DNA of 64,000 bases from Cohaesibacter sp. Lineage in GTDB: Bacteria; Pseudomonadota; Alphaproteobacteria; Rhizobiales; Cohaesibacteraceae. The stretch covers positions 21,134-85,133 of the forward strand of contig JAOAQZ010000030.1 of assembly GCA_025210795.1 (NCBI GenBank), in the 5' to 3' direction. The notes under the pieces were generated by a model. That model had not been told where the DNA came from. It ran no database searches and saw only the letters and a program-made list of their open reading frames with translations. Shown one piece after another: positions 28,142-36,894 of the stretch (position 1 is the stretch's first letter; each line of letters begins with the position of its first letter). The translations under genes and the position numbers were made by a program.

Positions 28142-28995
28142 GGATGATGCTCCATATGGACTTCGTCTTCCACAGTTTCGACTTCGTCGTCGTCAACGCC
28201 AAGATAGGCTGCAATCACATGCGGATCATTTTGAACAAAACTGGCGTCGCCATCCGAGATTTTCTCACCATAGTCCAGCACAACGACATGGTCGGAGATT
28301 TCCATTACCATGGACATGTCATGCTCGATGAGAAGAACAGATGTGTCATCCTGTTCGCGAATTGAGCGCAGCAGGCCGTTTAGCTCCAAGGTTTCCTTGG
28401 GGTTCAGACCAGCGGCAGGCTCATCAAGGCACAGTAATTCCGGGTCGGTACACATGGCACGGGCAATTTCCAGACGGCGCTGGTCACCATAAGGCAGGTC
28501 AGCTGCCGGATCATCTGCCCGGTCAATCAGGTCAATGCGCTCAAGCCAGTTTTTGGCTTTTTCAACACTGTCCTTTTCAGAATTTCTGAAACCGGCAAGG
28601 CCAAGAATACCAGCGATTGAGAAGGCAGAATCCTTCATCAATTTGTTATGCTGGGCCACCATCAGATTTTCCAGAACGGTCATGCCGCCAAAGAGGCGAA
28701 TATTCTGGAAAGTACGGGCAACTTTGGCATGCTGAGCAATTTCAAAATCAGGAATTTGCTCAAGGAAAAAGTCAGTCCCGCCAGCCTGTTTCATGGTGAC
28801 GCGTCCCTCGGTCGGCTTGTAAAAGCCTGTGACGCAGTTAAAGACCGTTGTCTTGCCCGCTCCGTTGGGGCCGATCAGGGCGGTGATATCGCCCCGGCCA
28901 ACCTCGAAGGAGAGGTCGTTGACTGCAACCAGACCACCAAAGCGCATGGTCAGGTGTTCAACGGTCAGGATTGGGTTATCTTTCCAGGATGTCAT
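28138..28995 (-). CDS. livG: Branched-chain amino acid ABC transporter ATP-binding protein LivG
   Basis: Second ATPase. 285 residues with Walker A GPNGAGKTT, the long LivG insertion between (ARTFQNIRLFGGMTVLEN), PYGDQRRLEIARAM as signature and LLCLDEPAAGLNP as Walker B. An acidic C-terminal extension (DDDEVETVEDEVHMEH) is notable. The start overlaps livM by four bases. Confidence 0.97.
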   Translation of the reverse strand: MTSWKDNPILTVEHLTMRFGGLVAVNDLSFEVGRGDITALIGPNGAGKTTVFNCVTGFYKPTEGRVTMKQAGGTDFFLEQIPDFEIAQHAKVARTFQNIRLFGGMTVLENLMVAQHNKLMKDSAFSIAGILGLAGFRNSEKDSVEKAKNWLERIDLIDRADDPAADLPYGDQRRLEIARAMCTDPELLCLDEPAAGLNPKETLELNGLLRSIREQDDTSVLLIEHDMSMVMEISDHVVVLDYGEKISDGDASFVQNDPHVIAAYLGVDDDEVETVEDEVHMEHHP

Positions 28996-30290
28996 CCTTC
29001 GCCCTCCGCAACCAGATCTGCCGAAACGGCTTTTTTCTCTTTCAGGAAGACGGATGGTTCACGGCTGGAGACCAGTCCGCGTGGCTTCCAGATCATGATG
29101 ACAACCATCAATAGGCCAAAGACCAGCATGCGAAGCTCTTCCAGATCACGGAAGACCTCAAAGCCGCCAATCATGACGATAGAGGCGATAACCACACCCA
29201 GCTGGGAGCCAAGGCCGCCCAGAACCACGATGGCCAGAATGATGGCCGATTCGATGAAAGTGAAGCTTTCTGGAGAGATAAAGCCCTGACGTGTGGCAAA
29301 GAAAGCACCAGCAAAGCCACCAAACATAGCCCCGAGCGAGAAGGCTGTCAGTTTTGTACTTGTGGTGTTGATGCCAAGGGAACGGCAGGCAATCTCATCT
29401 TCACGCAAGGCTTCCCAAGCGCGGCCAATTGGCAATTTGCGTACGCGCATGGTGATGAAGTTGGTGATCAAGGCAAGGATCAGGATGAGATAGAACAGGA
29501 ATATCACTTTATGCAGTGACGAATAATCCAGACCAAAGAAGTCTGCGAACCCGTCACGGCGTTTGAATTCCAGCCCAAAGAAAGACGGGCGCGGAATACG
29601 GGAAATCCCGTCAGGACCACCGGTAAATTCATACCAGTTGAGCAAGACCACACGGATGATCTCACCAAAAGCCAAGGTCACAATGGCCAGATAGTCACCG
29701 CGCAGGCGCAGGACAGGGAAGCCAAGGATAATGCCCCAGAAGGCAGCCAGAATACCGGCAAGCGGCAGGCAGACCCAGAAGGAGAGGTCAAAATAGTGAG
29801 CAAGCAGCGCGTAGGAATAAGCACCGACCGCATAGAAGGCCACATAACCCAGATCGAGAAGACCGGCGAGACCCACCACGATGTTGAGACCCCAGCCGAG
29901 CATGATATAGGTCAGAACCAGAATGCCAAGGTCAATCAGGTAGCGATCACCATAGGGCATGAAAGGCAAGGTTACCGCAAAGACCAACAGAGCTGGCCCG
30001 ATGAAGGTGCCGATTCTGCTCAATGTCTTTTGATCAGGGGTGACTTTCTTGGCAGCATCGGCAAAGACATTTTCGCCCTGCCAGATGAACATGCCCATCA
30101 GGAAACGGCCGATGAAGGTGGCAACCACCAGACCCAGGACGAGGTCCCATTGTCCGACGATTTCCAGCCCCCCTTGGGCTGTTTTGGTTTTGAGGCCAAC
30201 CAGAACACTAAAGAGTGCAATGGCGACCACAGCAGCCAGGCCCGCGTCTTTGAGCGCAGAGCCAATTCTGCTTTGAGAAGCAGCTGACAT
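28992..30290 (-). CDS. livM: Branched-chain amino acid ABC transporter permease LivM
   Basis: 432-residue inner-membrane permease with about ten spans, the long N-terminal extension found in LivM, and the permease motif region RGDYLAIVTLAFGEIIRV followed by GGPDGIS and EDEIACRSLGINTT. It starts one base after livH ends and overlaps livG, so translation of the operon is coupled. Confidence 0.96.
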   Translation of the reverse strand: MSAASQSRIGSALKDAGLAAVVAIALFSVLVGLKTKTAQGGLEIVGQWDLVLGLVVATFIGRFLMGMFIWQGENVFADAAKKVTPDQKTLSRIGTFIGPALLVFAVTLPFMPYGDRYLIDLGILVLTYIMLGWGLNIVVGLAGLLDLGYVAFYAVGAYSYALLAHYFDLSFWVCLPLAGILAAFWGIILGFPVLRLRGDYLAIVTLAFGEIIRVVLLNWYEFTGGPDGISRIPRPSFFGLEFKRRDGFADFFGLDYSSLHKVIFLFYLILILALITNFITMRVRKLPIGRAWEALREDEIACRSLGINTTSTKLTAFSLGAMFGGFAGAFFATRQGFISPESFTFIESAIILAIVVLGGLGSQLGVVIASIVMIGGFEVFRDLEELRMLVFGLLMVVIMIWKPRGLVSSREPSVFLKEKKAVSADLVAEGEG

Positions 30291-30291
30291 C

Positions 30292-31206
30292 TTATACTTT
30301 CTCCACTTCTGGCTTGCCGAGCAGGCCGGATGGCAGGAAGATCAGCACGATGGCCAGAATAGAGAAGGCCGCCACGTCTTTATATTCAACAGAGAAGTAA
30401 CCGGACCAGAAGGTTTCGATCAGGCCGATAAGCAAGCCGCCGAGCATAGCGCCGGGAAGGGAGCCAATGCCGCCAAGAACGGCTGCGGTGAAGGCCTTAA
30501 CCCCGGCAAGGAAGCCGATGAAGAAGTCAATCACGCCGTAATAGAGCAGGAACATAACACCAGCAACAGAAGCAAGCGCTGCGCCCATGACGAAGGTAAG
30601 GGAAATGGTGCGGTCAACATTCACACCCAGGAGAGCTGCCATTTTCTGGTCTTGCTCACAGGCGCGCTGGGCGCGGCCAAGGGATGTTTTGTTGATGAGC
30701 AGGGTAAAGCCTGCCATCAAGCACACAGTGGTGACAATGATCAGGATCTGCATGTAGGAGAGCTGAACCAGAAAACCATCATTTTCCATCAGGGTGAAGC
30801 CGCCTGAAATTTGTGGTGGCAATGGCTTAACACGTGCGCCCTGAACGATCTGCACGAAGTTCTGCAGCACGATGGACATGCCAATCGCGGTGATAAGCGG
30901 TGCCAGACGGAACGAGCCGCGCAAAGGCCGATAGGCGATGCGCTCTACAGACCAGCCCCAGACCGATGTAAGCAGCATCGATGCGATCAGTACGATCAGA
31001 AGAACCACTGGCAGGAAGGTCACGCCAAGGGCGGTGATTGCCAGAAGAGTGATTAATGCCACAAAGGCACCGACCATGAAGATGTCACCATGGGCAAAGT
31101 TAATCATGCCGATGATGCCATAAACCATGGTGTAGCCAATAGCGATCAGGCCATAAATTGACCCCAATGTGACGCCATTGATTAGCTGTTGTATAAAATA
31201 TTCCAT
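30292..31206 (-). CDS. livH: Branched-chain amino acid ABC transporter permease LivH
   Basis: 304-residue permease, first gene of the livHMGF operon. It opens with QLINGVTLGSIYGLIAIGYT and YGIIGMINFAHGD, the LivH hallmark, and has RACEQDQKMAALLGVNVD facing the ATPases. It pairs with LivM to form the membrane channel. The promoter must lie in the gap beyond 31206. Confidence 0.97.
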   Translation of the reverse strand: MEYFIQQLINGVTLGSIYGLIAIGYTMVYGIIGMINFAHGDIFMVGAFVALITLLAITALGVTFLPVVLLIVLIASMLLTSVWGWSVERIAYRPLRGSFRLAPLITAIGMSIVLQNFVQIVQGARVKPLPPQISGGFTLMENDGFLVQLSYMQILIIVTTVCLMAGFTLLINKTSLGRAQRACEQDQKMAALLGVNVDRTISLTFVMGAALASVAGVMFLLYYGVIDFFIGFLAGVKAFTAAVLGGIGSLPGAMLGGLLIGLIETFWSGYFSVEYKDVAAFSILAIVLIFLPSGLLGKPEVEKV

Positions 31207-31556
31207 TTGACTCGCTGTTCCCCGTCTCGCCTGTGGCTTTTCACCACTTATTGCATGGAGAGGTGTTTTTCTGGATTGTGTGGGATCTAAATGGTTCCCT
31301 GCCTCTTATTAGCAAGAAGTCGATAGTGAGACAATTATTTCAGCAAGATTTGGGGAAGATTTGTGCTTTTTTGGGGTATTCTGAGGTTAAGTTGGTTGAA
31401 AAATCGGTTTTGGGCCGATTATTCGCAATAAAAATGCGATAACGCTGCTCGTTGTGTCGTGCAGGCGTTTTGTTTTGCTCAGGAGAAGTGCGTAGCGCAA
31501 AGGCTTTATGGACCCTTGACCCCAGTGCAGTACTTTTATGAGGCAAATATTATCCG
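31207..31556. other. Intergenic region between livH and the BLUF gene
   Basis: About 350 bases holding the livHMGF promoter and the 3' end of the BLUF gene. I see no convincing gene, terminator or repeat. Sequence is mixed, with a run GGTTGAAAAATCGGTTTTGGGCC near 31395. Confidence 0.4.
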
Positions 31557-32018
31557 TTAGCTGCTTTTCTCAGCCGGGAACTTGGCGACGTGCTCATCAA
31601 TCTTAATTAATTCGCAAATGAAGGCCAAAAGGCTTTCAGATGTCATTTTTCTTGGATTGAAATCTTGCGTGATGCCAAAGCGGATATAGAGCTCTGATGC
31701 GCCATCTGATTTGCCAGCGAAGGCCATGGTCCAATCCGCAAAAATCCGTTCGGTGATTGGATTGGCACTGAGCAAGACAATATCACTGTGACGTTTGTCC
31801 CGACTGATATGGCAGAAGGTCTCTGTGATTGCCTTGCGGTCCCCTTCAAGGACTTGAGCAAAATAGGCTTGATTGAATAAAAGTGCGCCTGTGATGCCGC
31901 GTTCTCTATTATGAGTAGAAGATTGATCGAGAATTGATTTAATTTGCTTGAATGCAGATTGATCAGCGGTATTCACTACATTGTTTTTGCTGTAATAGAT
32001 CAATCTGGAAAGATACAT
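31557..32018 (-). CDS. BLUF-domain blue-light photoreceptor
   Basis: 153-residue protein that is essentially one FAD-binding BLUF domain. The photoactive residues are in place: Tyr8 in RLIYYSKN, Asn37 before RERGITGALLF, and Gln55 in FAQVLEG, with the Asn-Gln spacing of 18 seen in AppA. The C-terminal helices (residues 110-153) have no attached output domain, so it must act through a partner or by complex formation. It is monocistronic, bounded by A/T-rich DNA. Partner unknown. Confidence 0.9.
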   Translation of the reverse strand: MYLSRLIYYSKNNVVNTADQSAFKQIKSILDQSSTHNRERGITGALLFNQAYFAQVLEGDRKAITETFCHISRDKRHSDIVLLSANPITERIFADWTMAFAGKSDGASELYIRFGITQDFNPRKMTSESLLAFICELIKIDEHVAKFPAEKSS

Positions 32019-32345
32019 GGCAATCTCAATTCATCTGGTTGCTGATTTCTCTTTGATTTTGGTAGTGATATATCAATAAATAGTAAAATTTGTAATATAT
32101 TCTATATATTTATGACTGTTTTTTTGCCTTTTTTGTTTATGAGTGTTTTTGCTTATTTGGTTGTTTTTGATGTTTTGAAGTCGGCATCTAAATCTTTCGT
32201 CTGATGCACTTGTTGTATGCTAGGGAAGCTGTGCTTCTGGTTCCTGGAGCATTTAGATGACCAGAGGTGTCGCAAGGCGGTTTTGCCCTCTAGTATAAAG
32301 TCTCACAAATAGCATTTTGGTTGACAGTCGGTAGACCGGTTGCTT
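32019..32345. other. A/T-rich intergenic region upstream of the BLUF gene
   Basis: About 330 bases, the first 180 very rich in T (stretches such as TTTTTTTGCCTTTTTTG near 32120). It carries the BLUF promoter on the minus strand. No gene, terminator or clear inverted repeat is visible. Confidence 0.4.
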
Positions 32346-33044
32346 TCAGAGCAATCCCAGGCCGCGGAAAGAGGTGTGGCCATTGCGGGCAACGATAATG
32401 TGATCGTGGATGGAAATGCCCAAAGGCTCGGCTGCGGTAACAATGGTTTTGGTCATGTTGATATCCGCTTGCGACGGGGTTGGATCGCCGCTTGGATGAT
32501 TGTGGACCAATATGATGGCGGTTGCGGATAATTCCAGCGCTCGTTTGATCACTTCCCTTGTATAGACCGGCGTATGATCAATTGTGCCGGTTTGCTGGAC
32601 CTCATCGGTGATGAGGGTGTTTTTCTTATCAAGAAACAACACGCGGAACTGCTCCACGTCATTAAAGGCCATGGACGTGCGGCAATGATCAATCACCGCT
32701 TTCCAAGAGGAAAGAACAGGGCGCTTTTTCACCTTGCCATGGGTGAAGTGGGCAGCAGCGGCCTGAATGATTTTCAGCTCGGTGACAACAGCCGGACCGA
32801 TGCCGGGAAATTCCTCTAGCAAATGGTCAGGGGCTGAAATTACTTCCGAGAAACTGCCAAACCGCTCCAGCAATTGCTTGGCGAGCGGTTTGATGTCGCG
32901 GCGGGGGATGGCACGAAAGAGGACCAGCTCAAGCAATTCATAGTCATGCAGGGCGTCAGCGCCTGATTCCTTGAATTTATGCCTTAGCCTTTCGCGGTGC
33001 CCCATATAATGGGGTTTGCTTGGTGCCTCTTCAAAACCTGCCAT
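32346..33044 (-). CDS. radC: RadC family JAB-domain protein
   Basis: 232 residues: a helix-hairpin-helix part ([17 protein letters not shown], about 75-95) and a C-terminal JAB1/MPN metalloprotease-like domain with [14 protein letters not shown], the zinc-binding motif. Despite the name, a DNA-repair role is not established for the family. It lies just after map on the same strand, with a gap of only seven bases. Confidence 0.93.
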   Translation of the reverse strand: MAGFEEAPSKPHYMGHRERLRHKFKESGADALHDYELLELVLFRAIPRRDIKPLAKQLLERFGSFSEVISAPDHLLEEFPGIGPAVVTELKIIQAAAAHFTHGKVKKRPVLSSWKAVIDHCRTSMAFNDVEQFRVLFLDKKNTLITDEVQQTGTIDHTPVYTREVIKRALELSATAIILVHNHPSGDPTPSQADINMTKTIVTAAEPLGISIHDHIIVARNGHTSFRGLGLL

Positions 33045-33051
33045 GGGCCAT

Positions 33052-33888
33052 TTACTCTTGGGTTAAGGAGTAAGGTGGCTTATGCAAACCAGCCGGTGAG
33101 GTGGTGAAGATTTCACATCCCTCTTCGGTGATGCCGATGGAATGCTCAAACTGGGCAGAGAGGGACCGGTCACGGGTGACCGCTGTCCAGCCATCTGACA
33201 GGACCTTGACCTGAGGTTTGCCCAGATTGATCATCGGTTCGATGGTGAAGATCATGCCTGGTTTGAGTTCAACCCCTTCGCCGCGGCGGCCATAATGCAA
33301 AATATTGGGCGCGTCATGGAACAGGCGGCCCAGACCATGGCCACAAAAGTCGCGCACGACACCGCAGCGTTCTTTTTCGGCATATTCCTGAATGGCGGCA
33401 CCAATGTCGCCGGTGGTATTGCCCGGCTTGGCCATATCAATACCGATCATCAATGACTGGTAGGTGACATCAATCAGGCGTTCCGCGGCGCGCTTGATTT
33501 TGCCCACCGGATACATGCGTGAGCTATCCCCATGCCAGCCATCAAGCACATAGGTGATGTCGACATTGATAATGTCCCCTTCTTTAAGGGGCTTTTCATT
33601 GGGGATGCCATGGCAAACAACATGGTTGATCGAGGTGCAGCAAGATTTGGAATAGCCGCGATAGTTCAGAGTTGCCGGAAGGGCATTATTCTCATCGCCA
33701 AAGGCTCTGACAAAGCGGTCAATCTCCAAAGTGGTGACGCCGGGCCGGATCATTTCTGCGACTTTATCAAGGGCAGTGGCTGCCAATTGTCCCGCAGCGC
33801 GCATGCCCGCAAAGCCGTCCTCCCCATAGAGGTGGATGTCGCCAGTGTTGCGCATCGGGCCTGTGGGGGCAGGAATATAATTGACCAT
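33052..33888 (-). CDS. map: Methionine aminopeptidase, type I
   Basis: Removes the initiator methionine from new proteins. 278 residues with the five metal ligands in expected settings: [42 protein letters not shown] and the final [13 protein letters not shown] precedes the ATG at 33888. radC follows closely. The N-terminal extension of about 20 residues is common in alphaproteobacteria. Confidence 0.96.
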   Translation of the reverse strand: MVNYIPAPTGPMRNTGDIHLYGEDGFAGMRAAGQLAATALDKVAEMIRPGVTTLEIDRFVRAFGDENNALPATLNYRGYSKSCCTSINHVVCHGIPNEKPLKEGDIINVDITYVLDGWHGDSSRMYPVGKIKRAAERLIDVTYQSLMIGIDMAKPGNTTGDIGAAIQEYAEKERCGVVRDFCGHGLGRLFHDAPNILHYGRRGEGVELKPGMIFTIEPMINLGKPQVKVLSDGWTAVTRDRSLSAQFEHSIGITEEGCEIFTTSPAGLHKPPYSLTQE

Positions 33889-34067
33889 TCTTGTGTTCCA
33901 GATCATTTGTCAGTTGTTTGCTTTCTTCTATGGATATCGCCGACAGAAGCCAGTTGCAAATGACTTGAGCCATTCTTGGTGCGAATTGTGCGAAACTTAT
34001 AAACCACGTGAGCGTATGCCCTGCCTTAGGGCCCGACTTTTAAATCAGGCTATTAAGAGGCATCACA

Positions 34068-34766
34068 TCAGGCAAAGGGAACCGGCTTGGTCAAGGTAAT
34101 CTCTGTGGTGGTGATGTTGCAGCCATAGGCATAGGCCTCCACGCCGCGGGCCTTGGCGCGCTCAAAGGCTTCTTTGTAGGCGGGGTCAATGTCGGCCGCG
34201 AGCGAGAAGCTGGTGGCATCAGTGCGCTGGACCAGATAGAGCATGACGGCCCGGTGTCCGGCTTCTACCATGTCCCCCAGTTCTTCCAGATGTTTTGCGC
34301 CGCGTTTGGTAACCGAATCAGGGAATTCTGCCAATCCCTGCTGGCGTAAAAGATGCACATTTTTGACCTCGACATAGCAGTCGGGCAGGCCCTCTTGGGT
34401 GAGCAGAAGGTCGATGCGGCTGTTTTTGCCGTATTTGACCTCGCGCTGCAAATTGTCATAGGCGCCAAGCTCGGGAATGGCCTTTTGTGTGACGGCCTCT
34501 TCGACAATGCGGTTGGGGTGGGCCGTATTGATGCCAATCAACGCTCTGTCCAGTTCCAGCAATTCCCAGCTATAGGCCAGCTTTCGCTTGGGATTGTCCG
34601 ATTTGGATAACCAGCATTTGCTTCCCTCGTCCTTAAGACCCAGCATGGAGCCGGGATTGGCGCAATGGGCGGTGATGATGTCGCCAGTCTCTAGTTCCAT
34701 ATCTGCCAAAAAACGCTTGTATCGTTTGAGCAATCGGGCTGGAATAAGCGGGGAGGGGAGTTTCAT
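34068..34766 (-). CDS. sfsA: DNA/RNA nuclease SfsA-type protein
   Basis: 232 residues matching the SfsA family end to end: LIPARLLKRYKRFLADM, AHCANPGSMLGL, RKLAYSWELLE, YVEVKNVHLL (PD-(D/E)xK-like core), FPDSVTKRGAKHLEEL and DIDPAYKEAFERA. The name comes from sugar fermentation stimulation in E. coli; a nuclease activity has been reported for the family. Separate promoter, diverging from the next plus-strand gene. Confidence 0.93.
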   Translation of the reverse strand: MKLPSPLIPARLLKRYKRFLADMELETGDIITAHCANPGSMLGLKDEGSKCWLSKSDNPKRKLAYSWELLELDRALIGINTAHPNRIVEEAVTQKAIPELGAYDNLQREVKYGKNSRIDLLLTQEGLPDCYVEVKNVHLLRQQGLAEFPDSVTKRGAKHLEELGDMVEAGHRAVMLYLVQRTDATSFSLAADIDPAYKEAFERAKARGVEAYAYGCNITTTEITLTKPVPFA

Positions 34767-34905
34767 TTGAGGCCGATCATTTTATTGTACGTGACTATGG
34801 AGCATAGTGCTCTCATATTGTGGTCTTGTGGTGTGGAGTGCCTTGCGCTAAAGCGAGGTGCATCCGAATTTGGCCTTATAGTGGATGATGCGAAAGAGCA
34901 TGGCA

Positions 34906-35655
34906 ATGGATGCGGAGATAGTTACAGCAGGTGTTTTGGTCATCGGGGATGAAATCCTCTCTGGCCGGACAAAAGACAAGAATATTGGCTTCATTGCTGA
35001 TTATCTCACCCAGCTTGGCATTGATCTTAAAGAGGTGCGGATCGTCGCTGATGATGAAGCGGCGATTGTTGAGGCTGTCAATTCCATGCGGGCGCGCTGG
35101 ACCTATCTGTTTACCACAGGGGGGATCGGCCCCACCCATGATGACATCACAGCCGATTCTATCGCGGCTGCCTTTGGCGTGAGCATCGATCATGATCCGC
35201 GAGCGGTTGCTTTGCTCACCGATCATTACAAAGCGGGCGAGCTGAATGAAGCGCGCATGAGAATGGCGCGCATCCCTGATGGCGCTGATCTTATCAAGAA
35301 TAAAGTCTCCAAAGCCCCCGGTTTTCGCCTTGGCAATGTTCATGTCATGGCGGGGGTGCCTTCTGTGATGCAGGCCATGATGGATGCCGTTGCACCAAGC
35401 CTTAAAAGCAATGTGCAGCTTTTAAGCGTGACCATCGATACCGGATTGGGCGAGGGCATTGTGGCGGGACCTTTGCGTGATGCGCAAAATACCTACCCCG
35501 ATGTGGTGATTGGCTCTTACCCTTATATTCGCGGGGGGCTGTTTGCCACCAAGCTGGTGCTGCGCTGCCGCGATGAAGACAAGCTGGAAATGGCCCGGCA
35601 AGAAATCGAAACTATGCTCGTGAGCCTTAAGGGCCAAATTCAGACACAAGCCTAG
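34906..35655 (+). CDS. Molybdopterin-binding domain protein (CinA N-terminal type)
   Basis: 249 residues with the MoCF/MoaB-like fold: VLVIGDEILSGRTKDKN, TTGGIGPTHDDIT and MAGVPSVMQAM. It lacks the C-terminal amidase domain of full CinA, so it is the stand-alone form common in alphaproteobacteria. Three ATGs compete (34885, 34900, 34906); the last has AAAGAG at the best spacing. A role in nicotinamide-nucleotide repair or in molybdenum cofactor handling cannot be decided. Confidence 0.85.
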   Translation: MDAEIVTAGVLVIGDEILSGRTKDKNIGFIADYLTQLGIDLKEVRIVADDEAAIVEAVNSMRARWTYLFTTGGIGPTHDDITADSIAAAFGVSIDHDPRAVALLTDHYKAGELNEARMRMARIPDGADLIKNKVSKAPGFRLGNVHVMAGVPSVMQAMMDAVAPSLKSNVQLLSVTIDTGLGEGIVAGPLRDAQNTYPDVVIGSYPYIRGGLFATKLVLRCRDEDKLEMARQEIETMLVSLKGQIQTQA

Positions 35656-35703
35656 ATGTAATGAAACGAACAAACTCGTACGACTTTCGCAAGGACTGAT
35701 AAA

Positions 35704-36210
35704 ATGAGTGACAATCCAGCCAATGCATTCCCTGTTTATTGGGAGCAATTTCACCGGGACAGTCGTGCGCTGGCTTTTCGTTTGAAAGCCATTGCAGACT
35801 GGAAAGCCATTGTTTGCATCACCCGTGGCGGGCTTGTGCCTGCTGCCATTATTGCCCGTGAGCTGGGCATTCGCATGATCGATACCGTTTGTGTGGCGTC
35901 CTATCATGATTATGAAAGTCAGGGTGAGATGCAGGTGATCAAGGCCATCGACCCTGAGGTCATCGGCGTTGAAGGCGGCGATGGTGAAGGCGTTCTGATC
36001 ATTGATGATCTGGTCGATACCGGCAAAACCGCCAAGGTGGTTCGTGCCATGTTGCCAAAAGCCCATTTTGCCACTGTCTATGCCAAGCCCATGGGGCGGC
36101 CTTTGGTGGACACTTTTGTGACCGAAGTCTCGCAAGATACATGGATTTACTTTCCGTGGGACATGGGGCTGCAATTCCAGCCGCCAATCACCAAAGAGCA
36201 TGCTGGTTAA
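35704..36210 (+). CDS. gpt: Xanthine/purine phosphoribosyltransferase
   Basis: Salvages xanthine and guanine with PRPP. 168 residues with the PRPP loop [18 protein letters not shown] and the [12 protein letters not shown] hood loop; WIYFPWDMG near the C-terminus is typical of Gpt. It follows the CinA-like gene by 48 bases and may be co-transcribed. AAGGACTG precedes the ATG. Confidence 0.93.
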   Translation: MSDNPANAFPVYWEQFHRDSRALAFRLKAIADWKAIVCITRGGLVPAAIIARELGIRMIDTVCVASYHDYESQGEMQVIKAIDPEVIGVEGGDGEGVLIIDDLVDTGKTAKVVRAMLPKAHFATVYAKPMGRPLVDTFVTEVSQDTWIYFPWDMGLQFQPPITKEHAG

Positions 36211-36249
36211 GCCAGCGCTTTGTCTCTGATAGAGACGTAAGACCGGTTT

Positions 36250-36270
36250 GGGGCAGGGATAATCTGCCCC
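36250..36270 (+). terminator. Hairpin after gpt, possible terminator
   Basis: GGGGCAG / CTGCCCC, seven pairs with a seven-base loop, 40 bases after the gpt stop. No T-run follows, so termination here is uncertain. Confidence 0.35.
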
Positions 36271-36346
36271 GCCCAAGCTTGTGGATGCAATGCCAGCAAT
36301 TGCTTGCAATCCAGCCGCAGGCGCTTTAGCTATTACGAACCGGTAC

Positions 36347-36432
36347 GCGGGCATGGCGGAACTGGTAGACGCAAGGGACTTAAAATCCCTCGATCTTAGA
36401 TCGTCCGGGTTCGAGTCCCGGTGCCCGCACCA
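36347..36432 (+). tRNA. tRNA-Leu (anticodon UAA)
   Basis: 86 bases folding as a class II tRNA: acceptor GCGGGCA/TGCCCGC, D arm with GGTAGACGC, anticodon stem AGGGA/TCCCT around loop CTTAAAA (anticodon TAA), a long variable arm CGATCTTAGATCG, the T arm CCGGG TTCGAGT CCCGG, and an encoded CCA end. It reads UUA codons. The A/T-rich AlbA_2 gene begins about 460 bases after it. Confidence 0.97.
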
Positions 36433-36894
36433 TTTTTACTGGCGCTTTGCCGCCCACCAACCCAAAGCGCTGGGTTTGGTTCGAGGCTTCTCCTCTCACC
36501 TGCACGATTCCTCATTTTTCTCGGATTCTTGATTAGTGCGTTGAACAACTGCATTTTTCTCGTTCGAGTTTGGCTTCAATATCATGGATATTGCCGATTT
36601 TCCCTTTGTAGAGCACAAACTAATTTAATCTGTAGTGTTGGACGGTCTGAATTTTCAGGCTTGGTGAGAAGATGCGCGCACATTGAAACTTCTTCGGCTG
36701 GCTTTTGATTTGCTAGAGCTGCTGTCTATCTAGTCACTGCAAGCTGCGTTTTGCATTACAAAACGATCATGGCAAGCGGTAAGGCTCCATTGCATCTCTT
36801 TTCTTTTGAAAAGCTTACAAAAACGTTTACTTAATATTTAGTTTTTCGATAAAATCAATCATAGGTTGATTTTTATGGATGTAAATCAAAGCAA
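36433..36894. other. A/T-rich gap between tRNA-Leu and the AlbA_2 gene
   Basis: About 460 bases. The first 40 contain GCGCTTTG/CAAAGCGC (36444-36470), which could terminate the tRNA transcript. The remainder is A/T-rich with no gene I can support, no transposase remnant and no visible copy of the tRNA 3' end. It holds the promoter for the next gene. Confidence 0.4.
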
